From Bacteroidales bacterium WCE2004 (GTDB taxonomy: Bacteria; Bacteroidota; Bacteroidia; Bacteroidales; UBA932), in NCBI GenBank assembly GCA_900167895.1, contig FUZR01000001.1:229144-293143 (forward strand): 64,000 nucleotides of DNA, given 5' to 3'. The notes under the pieces were generated by a model that had not been told where the DNA came from, made no database searches, and was given only the letters and a program-made list of their open reading frames with translations. The translations under genes were made by a program, and so were the position numbers. Positions 25,640 to 33,249 of the stretch are shown here, piece by piece. Numbering within the stretch: position 1 is the stretch's first letter; every line of letters begins with the position of its first letter.

Positions 25640-26984
25640 AGGAGCCGGTGAGGTCGGTTCCCACCTGGCCAAGATGCTTCGCGCAGAAGCCAACGAGGTC
25701 ACGGTCATCGACGACGACGCCGAGCGCATCGAGGCGCTGTCGGCCTACGTCGACGTCGAGACGGTCCTGGGGAACCCTTCGTCCATCCAGGTCCAGCGCG
25801 CCGCCAACGTCGGCAAGGCGGACCTGTTCATCGCCGTCTACCCGCTCGCCGCGCAGGAGGTCAACATCGTGGGCGCGCTGCTCGCCAAGCAGATCGGCGC
25901 CGCCAAGGTCATCGCCCGCGTCAACGACGAGGACTATCTCAACGCCGAGAACAAGCTGATTTTCAAGGAGCTGGGCATCGAGCTGATGTTCTATCCCGAG
26001 AAGAGCGCCGCCGACGAGATCGTGGCTTTCCTCAAGCACAACTCCACCGCTGAGACGATGGAATTCGCCCGCGGACGCCTGCAGATCACCGTCTTCAAGC
26101 TCACGGAAGACTCCCCCATCCTGGACCTCAAGCTCCTGGAATTCATCAAGGACACCTCGGCCGAGGAGCTCAAGCAGTTCCGCGTGATCGCCATCTCGCG
26201 CGACGAGAAGACCATCATCCCGCGCCTCGACACCAAGTTCCTCTACGGCGACCTCGTCTTCACGATCACCACGCGCGAAGGCGTGGAGGCCCTCTACCGC
26301 CATTTCGGCAAGACCAACGTGTCCATCAACAGCGCCTTCATCCTGGGCGGCGGCCCGATCGGCGAGATGCTCGCCCGCATGCTGGACCGCAGCGGCCTGA
26401 AGGTCAAGCTGGTGGAGAACGACAAGAACCGCTGCATCGAGCTCTCCGAGAAGCTCCCCGAGACGGTGCGCGTGGTCAACGGCGACGGCCGCAACTCCGA
26501 CTTCCTCTTCGAGGAGGGCCTCCCCGACTACGACGCCTTCATCGCCCTGACGGGCAACGACGAGAGCAACGTCCTCTCCTGCGTGGTCGCCAAGAAATTC
26601 GGCGTGCCCCGCACCATCGCCGAGGTCGAGAACATCGAGTACATCCACATCGCCGAGGAGATGGGCGTGGACAACGTCATCAACAAGAAACTTATCACCG
26701 CAGGGCGCATCTTCAAGTTCACCCTGTCGGGCAAGGCGCGCTTCGTGCGCTATATGACCGGCACCAACGCCGAGGTCATCGAATACACGGTGGCCCCCGG
26801 CTCCGCCATCACCAACGGCCCGATCAAGGACATCGACTTCCCGCGCAACGCCATCATCGGCGGCGTGATCCGCGGCAGCGAGGCCTTTATCGCAGTTGGC
26901 GACACGGTCATAGAGCCCTATGACCGCGTCGCCATCTTCGCGCTCCCGGAGACCATCCGGGACATCGACCGGTTCTTCCGCTAG
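25623..26984 (+). CDS. trkA: Trk potassium uptake regulatory protein TrkA
   Basis: 453 residues with two tandem RCK modules. Each has an NAD-binding Rossmann start ('MKIVIEGAGEVGSHLAKML' at residue 1, 'SAFILGGGPIGEMLARML' near 238) and a TrkA-C domain (around residues 140-225 and 370-450). It gates the TrkH potassium channel at the inner membrane in response to NAD(H) and nucleotides. No trkH gene lies next to it; its own promoter is not obvious and it overlaps the glycosyltransferase gene by 17 bases. Its stop shares the tetranucleotide CTAG with the convergent dnaJ stop. Confidence 0.95.
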   Translation: MKIVIEGAGEVGSHLAKMLRAEANEVTVIDDDAERIEALSAYVDVETVLGNPSSIQVQRAANVGKADLFIAVYPLAAQEVNIVGALLAKQIGAAKVIARVNDEDYLNAENKLIFKELGIELMFYPEKSAADEIVAFLKHNSTAETMEFARGRLQITVFKLTEDSPILDLKLLEFIKDTSAEELKQFRVIAISRDEKTIIPRLDTKFLYGDLVFTITTREGVEALYRHFGKTNVSINSAFILGGGPIGEMLARMLDRSGLKVKLVENDKNRCIELSEKLPETVRVVNGDGRNSDFLFEEGLPDYDAFIALTGNDESNVLSCVVAKKFGVPRTIAEVENIEYIHIAEEMGVDNVINKKLITAGRIFKFTLSGKARFVRYMTGTNAEVIEYTVAPGSAITNGPIKDIDFPRNAIIGGVIRGSEAFIAVGDTVIEPYDRVAIFALPETIRDIDRFFR

Positions 26985-28159
26985 AAGTACTGGCTTTCCT
27001 TTTCGAAGAGCGTCTTGTCGTCCCGGTTCGGATCGGGACGGAATGCGTCGCGCAGCTTCTCGATCGCCTCGCGCTCGCTGCGGCTCAGCTTGCGCGGGAT
27101 CCAGACCAGGATCTTGACGTAGAGGTCGCCGCGGCTGGAGCCGTAGCCGTTGACGGAAGGCAGGCCCTTGCCGCGCAGGCGCTCGACCGTGCCGGACTGC
27201 GTCCCGGGCTCGAGCTTGAGGCGCTGCGGGCCGTCCAGGGCGGGAACCTGGATCTCACAGCCCAGCATCGCATCCGCCACGCTGATTACGCGCGTATAGA
27301 AGAGGTTCTGCCCCTCGCGCTTGAGCTGGGCGTGCGGCTGCTCCTCCACGATCACGAGCAGGTCGCCGTTGATGCCGCCATGCGCCGCGGCGTGGCCTTC
27401 GCCACGCAGGGTGAGCTGCATGCCGTCCTCCACGCCCGCCGGGATGCGGACCTTGACGGTCTCCTTCTGGCGCACCAGACCCGATCCCTTGCAGGTCGGG
27501 CAGGGATTGGTGACCACCTTGCCGGAGCCGCCGCAGTTCGGACAGGTCGCGTAGTTGATGGCGCGGCCGAACAGGGTGTTGGCGACCGTCTGGACCTGGC
27601 CGGTGCCCTTGCAGGTCGGGCAGGTCTTGACGTCGGAGGCGTTCTTGGCGCCCCGGCCGTCGCAGGTCGGGCACGGGCGGTTGCGCTCGATGGTGACTTC
27701 CTTCTCGCAGCCGTTCGCAATCTCCTCGAGGGTCACGCGGACGCGGGTGCGGATGTCGCGGCCGCGCTGGACACGCTGTCCCTGCTGGCCGCCGAAACCG
27801 CCGAAACCTTCGAAACCGCCAAAGCCGCCGAAGCCGCCGAACGCACCGCCGAAGAGGTTGTTGAGGATGTCGTTGAGGTTGCCGAAACCCTGGCTCCAGT
27901 CCTGGCCGGCGGCCCCGTCCACGCCGGCGAAACCGAACTGGTCGTATTTCGCCTTCTTGTCCGGGTCGCTCAGCACGGAGTAGGCCTCGGAGGCCTCCTT
28001 GAACTTCGCTTCGGCAGTCTTCTTCTCGGCGTCCGTGCCGCTGACCCAGCGGTCCGGATGCCATTTGAGGGCGGCCTTGCGGTAGGCGCCCTTGATATCG
28101 TCGGCCGAGGCTCCTTTCTGGAGCCCCAGCACCTCGTAGTAATCTCTTTTCTCTGCCAT
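26981..28159 (-). CDS. dnaJ: Chaperone protein DnaJ
   Basis: 392 residues. The J domain has the HPD motif ('KWHPDRW', about residue 34), a Gly/Phe-rich region (residues 100-130) and four zinc-finger CxxCxGxG-type repeats ('CPTCDGRG', 'CPTCKGTG', 'CPNCGGSG', 'CPTCKGSG'), followed by the two substrate-binding domains. This is a full-length type I DnaJ that stimulates DnaK ATPase in protein folding. It is 4 bp downstream of grpE in a minus-strand heat-shock operon; dnaK is not in the window. Confidence 0.97.
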   Translation of the reverse strand: MAEKRDYYEVLGLQKGASADDIKGAYRKAALKWHPDRWVSGTDAEKKTAEAKFKEASEAYSVLSDPDKKAKYDQFGFAGVDGAAGQDWSQGFGNLNDILNNLFGGAFGGFGGFGGFEGFGGFGGQQGQRVQRGRDIRTRVRVTLEEIANGCEKEVTIERNRPCPTCDGRGAKNASDVKTCPTCKGTGQVQTVANTLFGRAINYATCPNCGGSGKVVTNPCPTCKGSGLVRQKETVKVRIPAGVEDGMQLTLRGEGHAAAHGGINGDLLVIVEEQPHAQLKREGQNLFYTRVISVADAMLGCEIQVPALDGPQRLKLEPGTQSGTVERLRGKGLPSVNGYGSSRGDLYVKILVWIPRKLSRSEREAIEKLRDAFRPDPNRDDKTLFEKESQYF

Positions 28160-28163
28160 TGAC

Positions 28164-28733
28164 TTATGCTCCCACCACTACTTTGGCATAACGCAGGACC
28201 TTGCCGCCCAGCGTGTAGCCCGTCTGGATCACGTCGATGACCTTGCCCTTGAGGTCCTCGCTGGGCGCGGGGAACTGGGTCACGGCCTCGTGGAAGTCGG
28301 TGTTGAAGACTTCGCCCTTGGCCTCGATGCGGGCCAGGCCCTGGGTCTTGAGGTAATCCATCAACTTGTTGTATATGAGCGAAGTGCCTTCCTTGGCAGC
28401 TTCGTCGGAAGACTTGGCGAGCATCTCCATCGCGCGCTCGCAGTCGTCCAGCACCGGGAGGAGGCCCTCGATGGTCTTGGACGCCGCCGAGGCGATCAGG
28501 TTGAGCCGGTCCTCGGCGCTGCGGCGCCGGAAGGTCTCGAACTCCGCCATCAGACGGATATAGCTGTCCTTCTCGGCCGCCAATTTGTCAGAAAGCTCGG
28601 CGACCTGCGCACGCAGGGCGTCGTCTTTCTTGTCTTCCTTTTTCTGCTTCTTCTTGGGTTCTTCCGCCTTGGGAGCCGTCTCTACCGGCTCTTCCACCTG
28701 CGGATCCATCTTCTTATCTTTCTTATCTGACAT
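28164..28733 (-). CDS. grpE: Nucleotide exchange factor GrpE
   Basis: 189 residues. A Lys/Glu-rich disordered N-terminus (first 40 residues) and a long helix ('LRAQVAELSDKLAAEKDSYI', 'EFETFRRR') lead to the C-terminal beta domain ending 'VIQTGYTLGGKVLRYAKVVV', the GrpE signature. It releases ADP from DnaK. It heads the grpE-dnaJ operon, with two perfect palindromes in the upstream gap that could serve as operators. Confidence 0.96.
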   Translation of the reverse strand: MSDKKDKKMDPQVEEPVETAPKAEEPKKKQKKEDKKDDALRAQVAELSDKLAAEKDSYIRLMAEFETFRRRSAEDRLNLIASAASKTIEGLLPVLDDCERAMEMLAKSSDEAAKEGTSLIYNKLMDYLKTQGLARIEAKGEVFNTDFHEAVTQFPAPSEDLKGKVIDVIQTGYTLGGKVLRYAKVVVGA

Positions 28734-28761
28734 AATTCGAATCTATTTGCTTCTTGTGAAA

Positions 28762-28790
28762 GCAAATCATTTGCCATTGACAGAATGTCA
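28762..28790 (-). promoter_or_regulatory. Two adjacent perfect palindromes upstream of grpE-dnaJ
   Basis: GCAAAT-C-ATTTGC (28762-28774) and TGACA-GAA-TGTCA (28778-28790) are two 13-bp perfect palindromes 3 bp apart, between the pncA stop and the grpE start. No good TAnnTTTG box is present, and the sites do not match the CIRCE element. They are candidate operators or part of an alternative-sigma promoter for the heat-shock operon; function is inferred. Confidence 0.45.
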
Positions 28791-28795
28791 CGGAC

Positions 28796-29341
28796 TTACT
28801 TGCGGTATTCCTGGATGCCGTTCTCGGCCATGAAGGCCTTGACGGTGTCGTAGCTCGCGAACTTGGCGGTGCCTTCGAGGTAGACCTTCACGCCGAAGCC
28901 GATCTTGCGGCTGATGGCGTAGAGGTTCTTGAGCGACTCGAGCACGCAGTATTCGGCCGCGATGCCGCAGATCACCACTTCGTCGCCGGGAGCGAAAAGG
29001 TCCTGACGGTCAGGGTCGAAGCCCACGAATGCGCCGTATTCTTCCGGCCCCTGCACGCAGCCCTTCAGGATGAAGCGCGTCTTCTCCTCGGGAAGGTCGC
29101 ACAGCACGCTCTCGTCGAGCGCGGCGCCGGCCGTGTGGTGCACGCAGTGCACGGGCCACGGCCCGCCCTGCGCCTGGAAGGAGCAGTGGTTGACCGGATG
29201 CCAGTCCAGGGTGAAATAAACGAGATCGAAACGGTCCTTGACTTCGTTGATGGCCGGAAGCACCTGGGTGGCGCCGGGGACGGTCAGGGAACCATAGATG
29301 AAATCTTTCTGCAGGTCGATGATTAAAAGGATATTGCGCAT
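28796..29341 (-). CDS. pncA: Nicotinamidase (isochorismatase-family hydrolase)
   Basis: 181 residues. The catalytic triad regions are present: 'LLIIDLQKDF' (Asp9), 'LDWHPVNHCSF' (metal-site Asp-x-His), 'FILKGC' (Lys) and 'ICGIAAEYCVLESLK' (nucleophile Cys preceded by the cis-peptide Ala-Ala). It deamidates nicotinamide to nicotinate for NAD salvage in the cytoplasm. It is transcribed divergently from the aminolipid acyltransferase gene and has a clear promoter with a palindrome between the -7 box and the start codon. grpE lies 62 bp downstream on the same strand but appears separately controlled. Confidence 0.93.
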   Translation of the reverse strand: MRNILLIIDLQKDFIYGSLTVPGATQVLPAINEVKDRFDLVYFTLDWHPVNHCSFQAQGGPWPVHCVHHTAGAALDESVLCDLPEEKTRFILKGCVQGPEEYGAFVGFDPDRQDLFAPGDEVVICGIAAEYCVLESLKNLYAISRKIGFGVKVYLEGTAKFASYDTVKAFMAENGIQEYRK

Positions 29342-29344
29342 GAT

Positions 29345-29392
29345 GTAAATATTTACGGCGCAAAGTTAAAAAAATCCCGGGGCAATGGCAAA
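29345..29392 (-). promoter_or_regulatory. pncA promoter with 12-bp palindrome near the transcription start
   Basis: On the minus strand, TTTG (29389-29392), 20 bp, then TAACTTTG (29361-29368) form a good Bacteroidota promoter. GTAAATATTTAC (29345-29356), a perfect palindrome, lies between it and the ATG at 29341, where a bound repressor would block initiation. Confidence 0.7.
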
Positions 29393-29418
29393 GCCTGATG
29401 GATAAGAACGTTTTTTTG

Positions 29419-29452
29419 TATCTTTGTATTCTCTAAGAGCGCACTAACTTTA
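29419..29452 (+). promoter_or_regulatory. Promoter region of the OlsF-like gene
   Basis: TATCTTTG (29419-29426) is a consensus -7 box 30 bp before the GTG. A second, weaker box TAACTTTA (29445-29452) ends 4 bp before the GTG, with TTTG of the first box 18 bp upstream of it. The second arrangement repeats GCACTAACTTT seen before slyD. Confidence 0.6.
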
Positions 29453-29456
29453 CGAC

Positions 29457-31286
29457 GTGACTGAAAACCGAAAAACGATTATCGAGCTCCCGGAACTACA
29501 GAAAGCATTGGGGCTCAATGGATTGCCGGGTAAGCTGATCGCCAGGTTCGCCTACCGTCTGTTGGCGCTGAAAGAAGTCAACAGGATCCACGAAAAATAC
29601 TGCGACACCCAGGGTCCCGCCTTTTCCGCCCACGTGCTGGAGGAGGTCGGCGTCCGCTATCATATCCCCGAGCAGCAGCTGGGCTACATCCCCGCGGAGG
29701 GCGCATTCATCACGGTCTCCAACCACCACTTCGGCAGCGTGGACGGGATGATCCTCAACACGGTCATCGGCTCCCGCCGTCCGGACTACAAGATCCTGAC
29801 CACCTTTCTGCTCTCGATGATTCCCTGCCTCAAGGACAGTTTCATCCCCGTGGACAACTTCTCCGCCGGCGGCGCGCGCAGCGTCTCCGGCATCCGCGCC
29901 GCCCTCGGCCACATCGCCGACGGGCGCCCGCTGGGCCTCTTCCCCGCCGGGGAGGTGGCCACCTGGCAGCGCAGGAAGAACCGCACGGCCCTGGGCCGCA
30001 GGCAGGTCGTGGAGGACATCCCCTGGGCCGAGAACATCACCAAGCTGATCCAGCGTTCCGGCCTGCCGGTCATTCCCATCTATTTCCAGGGCGAGAATTC
30101 CAGCAGTTTCCATATCCTGGGCAAGATCCACCCGCGCCTGCGGACCGTCCGGCTCCCCCACGAGCTTTTCAACAAGCGGGGCACCACCGTGCAGGTGCGC
30201 ATCGGCCAGCCCATCCCGGCCGAGGAGATCGCCTCCATGGACATCCCCACGCTCGGCAAGTACCTCCGCAACCGCTGCTACGCGCTGGAGGCCCAGTGCC
30301 AGGGCTGCTGCGGCGAGACCGCCGTCGAAAACCTGGCTCCGCTGGCCGACCCCGTGCCCGCGGAGCGGATCCGCGCCGAGATCGACGGGCTGGGCCACCG
30401 GATGCTGTTCGAGCTGGGCGACTACCGCGCCTATCTGCTGCATTCGGGCGAAGCGCCCGACACGATGCGCGAGCTCTCCCGCCTGCGGGAGGAGACCTTC
30501 CGCGCCGTCGGCGAGGGCTGCGGCCAGGCCGAGGACACGGACGCCTATGACGCGCACTACCGCCAGATGATTCTCTGGCACGTCCCCAACCGCGAGATCG
30601 TGGGCGCCTACCGGCTCGGCTTCGGGCCGGAGATCCAGCAGCGCCATCCGGGCCTGTCCGGATTCTATTCTGCGACGCTCTATCATTACGGCCCGAAGGC
30701 CGAGCCGCTCCTGGCGCGCTCGATGGAGCTGGGCCGCTCGTTCATCGTCCAGAAATACCAGCGCGAGGTCCAGCCGCTCCGGCTGCTGCTGACCGGTCTG
30801 GGTGTCTGTACGCTGGAGTATCCGGAGATGGAGTTTTTCTCCGGCCCGGTGAGCATCAGCCACGCGATCCCGAACTTCTACCAGAGCCTCGCGGTACGCT
30901 ATATCGAACGCAATTATCCGATGCCGGACGCCGCGCAGATCGCGCAGGCGCCGCATCCTTTCGTCTCCGATTTCCTTTCCGTCGATCCGGACGCCCTGCT
31001 CCGGCTTCCCGAGAAGAACGTCGACGCGCTGGACCGCCTGCTGCTGGCCCTGTCGGGCGGACGCTACCGCCTGCCCGTGCTGGTGCGCAAGTACTTCAGC
31101 TGCGGGGCGAAGCTGGTCTGCTTCAACGTGGACCCGGATTTCTGCGACAGCCTGGACGGCCTGATCTTCCTGCGCTACAGCGATTTCCCCGAGAACACCC
31201 TGCGCTCCATCATCCGCGGACTCCCGGACGAGCTGCAGGAGAGAGTCTTCGTCCGTTTCTACGGACATAAACCCGACCAGGCCTGA
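29457..31286 (+). CDS. Bifunctional aminolipid acyltransferase (OlsF/Gls-like fusion)
   Basis: 609 residues. The first half is a PlsC-type O-acyltransferase: 'FITVSNHHFGSVDGMI' holds the HxxxxD motif (about residue 100), with 'LGLFPAGEV' and 'VIPIYFQGENSS' as later blocks. The second half, from about residue 310, is a GNAT-like N-acyltransferase ('YDAHYRQMILWHVPNREIVG', 'ELGRSFIVQKYQ') of the OlsB/hemolysin-modifying type. Such fusions make ornithine or glycine lipids: the C-terminal half N-acylates the amino acid with a 3-hydroxy acyl group and the N-terminal half adds the second chain. The start is GTG, as no ATG lies near. It heads a three-gene membrane-lipid-like operon. Confidence 0.82.
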   Translation: MTENRKTIIELPELQKALGLNGLPGKLIARFAYRLLALKEVNRIHEKYCDTQGPAFSAHVLEEVGVRYHIPEQQLGYIPAEGAFITVSNHHFGSVDGMILNTVIGSRRPDYKILTTFLLSMIPCLKDSFIPVDNFSAGGARSVSGIRAALGHIADGRPLGLFPAGEVATWQRRKNRTALGRRQVVEDIPWAENITKLIQRSGLPVIPIYFQGENSSSFHILGKIHPRLRTVRLPHELFNKRGTTVQVRIGQPIPAEEIASMDIPTLGKYLRNRCYALEAQCQGCCGETAVENLAPLADPVPAERIRAEIDGLGHRMLFELGDYRAYLLHSGEAPDTMRELSRLREETFRAVGEGCGQAEDTDAYDAHYRQMILWHVPNREIVGAYRLGFGPEIQQRHPGLSGFYSATLYHYGPKAEPLLARSMELGRSFIVQKYQREVQPLRLLLTGLGVCTLEYPEMEFFSGPVSISHAIPNFYQSLAVRYIERNYPMPDAAQIAQAPHPFVSDFLSVDPDALLRLPEKNVDALDRLLLALSGGRYRLPVLVRKYFSCGAKLVCFNVDPDFCDSLDGLIFLRYSDFPENTLRSIIRGLPDELQERVFVRFYGHKPDQA

Positions 31287-31939
31287 TGGACAGTCCGCTC
31301 TGGGTATATCTGCTGGGCCTTGTGGCCATGGGCGTCTACGGCAGCCGGATCCTGATCCAGTGGTATCTGTCGGAGAAGCACCACCGCGTGGAGTCGCCGG
31401 GCATCTACTGGGTGCTCAGCAGCCTCGGCGCCGTGCTCCTGTATGTGTACGGCTGGCTCCGCAAGGACCTTTCCATCATCGTCGGCGAGAGCCTCGGCTA
31501 CTATGTGTACATGTGGAATATCAGCATCCTTGGCCTGTACAAGAAGGTTCCGCGCATCGTGATCTTCCTGCAGGCCATCTTCCCGCTGGTCATCCTCGCC
31601 CTCATCATCCAGGATCTCCCCTCCTTCGTGCAGACGTTCCTCAAGAACGAATACGTGCCGATGGGCCTGCTCCTTTTCGGCATCGCAGGACAGGTCACCT
31701 ACGAGATCCGCTCCATCTACCAGCTGGTCTACAGCTATCGCCGGCACGAGTCCGTCCTGCCCCTCGGGCACTGGGTCCTGGCCGTCATCGGCTCGGTGAT
31801 GATCATCACCTACGGCCTCATCCGGCACGATTGGGTGCTGGCCATCGGCCAGTTCTCCATCTTCTTCTCCATCCGCAACCTGATGATCTGCCTGTCCAGC
31901 CGCAAGGTCGCGGCGCCGGCGGAGCAGGAAAACGTATAA
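31286..31939 (+). CDS. Membrane protein with tandem LAB_N (lipid-A-disaccharide synthase N-terminal) domains
   Basis: 217 residues with about six to seven helices. Two LAB_N-like units are visible: residues 5-72 ('YGSRILIQWYLSEKHHRVES', 'VIVGESLGYYVYMWNI'-like end) and 125-205 ('EIRSIYQLVYSYRRHESVLP', 'QFSIFFSIRNLMI'). LAB_N is normally fused to LpxB, but free-standing proteins occur in Bacteroidota and resemble small membrane transporters. The start codon shares one base with the preceding stop (TGATG). Coupling with the aminolipid enzyme suggests a role in envelope lipid handling, which is inference. Confidence 0.78.
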   Translation: MDSPLWVYLLGLVAMGVYGSRILIQWYLSEKHHRVESPGIYWVLSSLGAVLLYVYGWLRKDLSIIVGESLGYYVYMWNISILGLYKKVPRIVIFLQAIFPLVILALIIQDLPSFVQTFLKNEYVPMGLLLFGIAGQVTYEIRSIYQLVYSYRRHESVLPLGHWVLAVIGSVMIITYGLIRHDWVLAIGQFSIFFSIRNLMICLSSRKVAAPAEQENV

Positions 31940-31942
31940 GCC

Positions 31943-32875
31943 ATGCTGAAGAGACTGAAGGAACGTATCGCTTCCTGGTTCAGGGCCCAGCGCAGGATGT
32001 ATTCCATCTACTGCGAGCTGGGGTATATCCCCTGGCGGAAGCCGGCCAAGCCCAGGACCCGGAAGAAGAAGGACGGCACCTATCTGGGTGGCCGCGAGCT
32101 TATCCCATTCATGAACGACGACGCCAAGCGGACGATTTCGCAGCTGGTGTTCCGGCCCGGCTACATGATGCGGGACTATGTCGTCAAGCGCGACCACGAG
32201 CACTATCTGGCGCCGTTCACGGCCCTGCTGGTGTTCTTCTCGGTATTTACCCTGATGCTCTCGATCCTGCAGCCGACCGAGCCGCAGAAGGGTATCTTCC
32301 AGAAAATTGTCGAGAGTCACGACGGGAGTATCAGTTTTAAGGTTGACAGTACGCACACGCGGGCCGACAGCCTGTCCCTGGAGGCCCGGGCAAACCAGAT
32401 CGGGAAGGCGGTCCGCGAGGTCGTCACCCTGGCGCACCTGGATTCCTATCCGGACCTGGCGGACAAGCCCTGGAAGAAGTCCCTGGCCGCTTTCGAGGAA
32501 AACCTGCGCAGCAAGGGCGTGCAGATGTTCCTGGGCAATTTCCTGTGGCTGTGGCTGCTGCTGTGGGTAATCCTGCGGAAGAAGTATCACATCAGTTTCT
32601 CGGGCGCGGCGGCGATCGCGGCGTATATACTGTGTCAGCTGTGTATATTCAAGATGCTATGGTTGCTGGTGACGTTCGGCAAGCATTCTGAACCGAGTAT
32701 CCTGTTCTGCGCGATCCTGTTGGTCATCGACTACCACCAGCTGCTGGGCATTCCGTACAAGAAGGCGTCCAAGCTCACGCTCAAGACCGGGTTGCTGTAT
32801 GTCCTGTACCTCGTCCTGCTGATACTCCTGCTCGGCCTGGTCGCCTCCCTGTTCTTGTTTATTCCCGTCAAGTAG
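31943..32875 (+). CDS. DUF3667-like membrane protein
   Basis: 310 residues. A basic N-terminus without a zinc ribbon precedes 'AKRTISQLVFRPGYMMRDYV', the conserved RPG core of DUF3667 proteins, then 'LAPFTALLVFFSVFTLML' (first helix), a soluble stretch of about 85 residues and four more helices. Function is unknown for the family. It follows the LAB_N gene by 3 bp and ends the plus-strand operon; palindromic repeats and a terminator follow. Confidence 0.68.
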   Translation: MLKRLKERIASWFRAQRRMYSIYCELGYIPWRKPAKPRTRKKKDGTYLGGRELIPFMNDDAKRTISQLVFRPGYMMRDYVVKRDHEHYLAPFTALLVFFSVFTLMLSILQPTEPQKGIFQKIVESHDGSISFKVDSTHTRADSLSLEARANQIGKAVREVVTLAHLDSYPDLADKPWKKSLAAFEENLRSKGVQMFLGNFLWLWLLLWVILRKKYHISFSGAAAIAAYILCQLCIFKMLWLLVTFGKHSEPSILFCAILLVIDYHQLLGIPYKKASKLTLKTGLLYVLYLVLLILLLGLVASLFLFIPVK

Positions 32876-32893
32876 CGGCGGCGGATTCCTGAC

Positions 32894-33029
32894 GTGGCTC
32901 CGTCAAGGAGAACTGCCCCCTGCAAACGTCGCTTCGCTCCCCTTCCCACTTCCTTTGGAAGCGGGCCCCTCCCTCTAAGCCGAGGGTGGCATGGTTTGCA
33001 GGGGGCAGTTCTCCCTTGACGGAACCCAC
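32894..33029 (+). repeat. Palindromic element, copy C, intergenic, with arms of about 36 bp
   Basis: Inverted arms 32894-32928 and 32993-33029 (GTGG-TCCGTCAAGG-GAACTGCCCCCTGCAAAC and complement, with small gaps) flank a core that matches copy A: hairpin 2 CTTCC-TTT-GGAAG and hairpin 3 CCCTC-TAAGCC-GAGGG. Hairpin 1 is missing and replaced by a CGCTTCGCTCC stretch. It lies between the convergent DUF3667 and rplS/tRNA transcripts. Confidence 0.83.
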
Positions 33030-33091
33030 TTTTGTGTATGCGACTGACCGGACGAAAGCGAGCTTTCGGTCCGGCAGCCGCATACACAAAA
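33030..33091. repeat. 62-bp near-perfect inverted repeat
   Basis: Arms 33030-33059 and 33062-33091 (TTTTGTGTATGCG-CTG-CCGGA-CGAAAGC and complement, with a few mismatches) abut copy C on one side and the terminator on the other. On the minus strand its TTTTTGTG serves as the U-tract of that terminator. The core differs from the palindromic family above. Confidence 0.75.
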
Positions 33092-33092
33092 A

Positions 33093-33115
33093 GCCCCGCA
33101 ACATCGTTGCGGGGC
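33093..33115 (-). terminator. Terminator of rplS-tRNA-Arg
   Basis: GCCCCGCAAC and GTTGCGGGGC form a 10-bp perfect stem; on the minus strand it is followed by TTTTTGTG. It lies 28 bp beyond the tRNA 3' end. On the plus strand the stem is preceded by A-rich sequence and not followed by a T-run, so it acts mainly on the minus strand. Confidence 0.85.
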
Positions 33116-33143
33116 CTTCGTCCTTGCAATGTTTCCATTGCTC

Positions 33144-33220
33144 TGGTGACGCCTGCAGGATTCAAACCTGCGACCTTTTGATCCGTAGTCAAATGCTCTA
33201 TTCAGCTGAGCTAAGGCGCC
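33144..33220 (-). tRNA. tRNA-Arg (anticodon ACG)
   Basis: Read on the minus strand, acceptor stem GGCGCCT pairs with AGGCGTC (one G-U pair) and is followed by A and an encoded CCA. The D arm is AGCTC...GAGC, the anticodon arm TTTGA-CTACGGA-TCAAA gives anticodon ACG (inosine-34, reading CGU/CGC/CGA), and the T arm is GCAGG-TTTGAAT-CCTGC. It lies 29 bp downstream of rplS and is probably processed from the same transcript. Confidence 0.95.
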
Positions 33221-33249
33221 ATAACCAACCGGCGCAAAGCCGGTCTATT

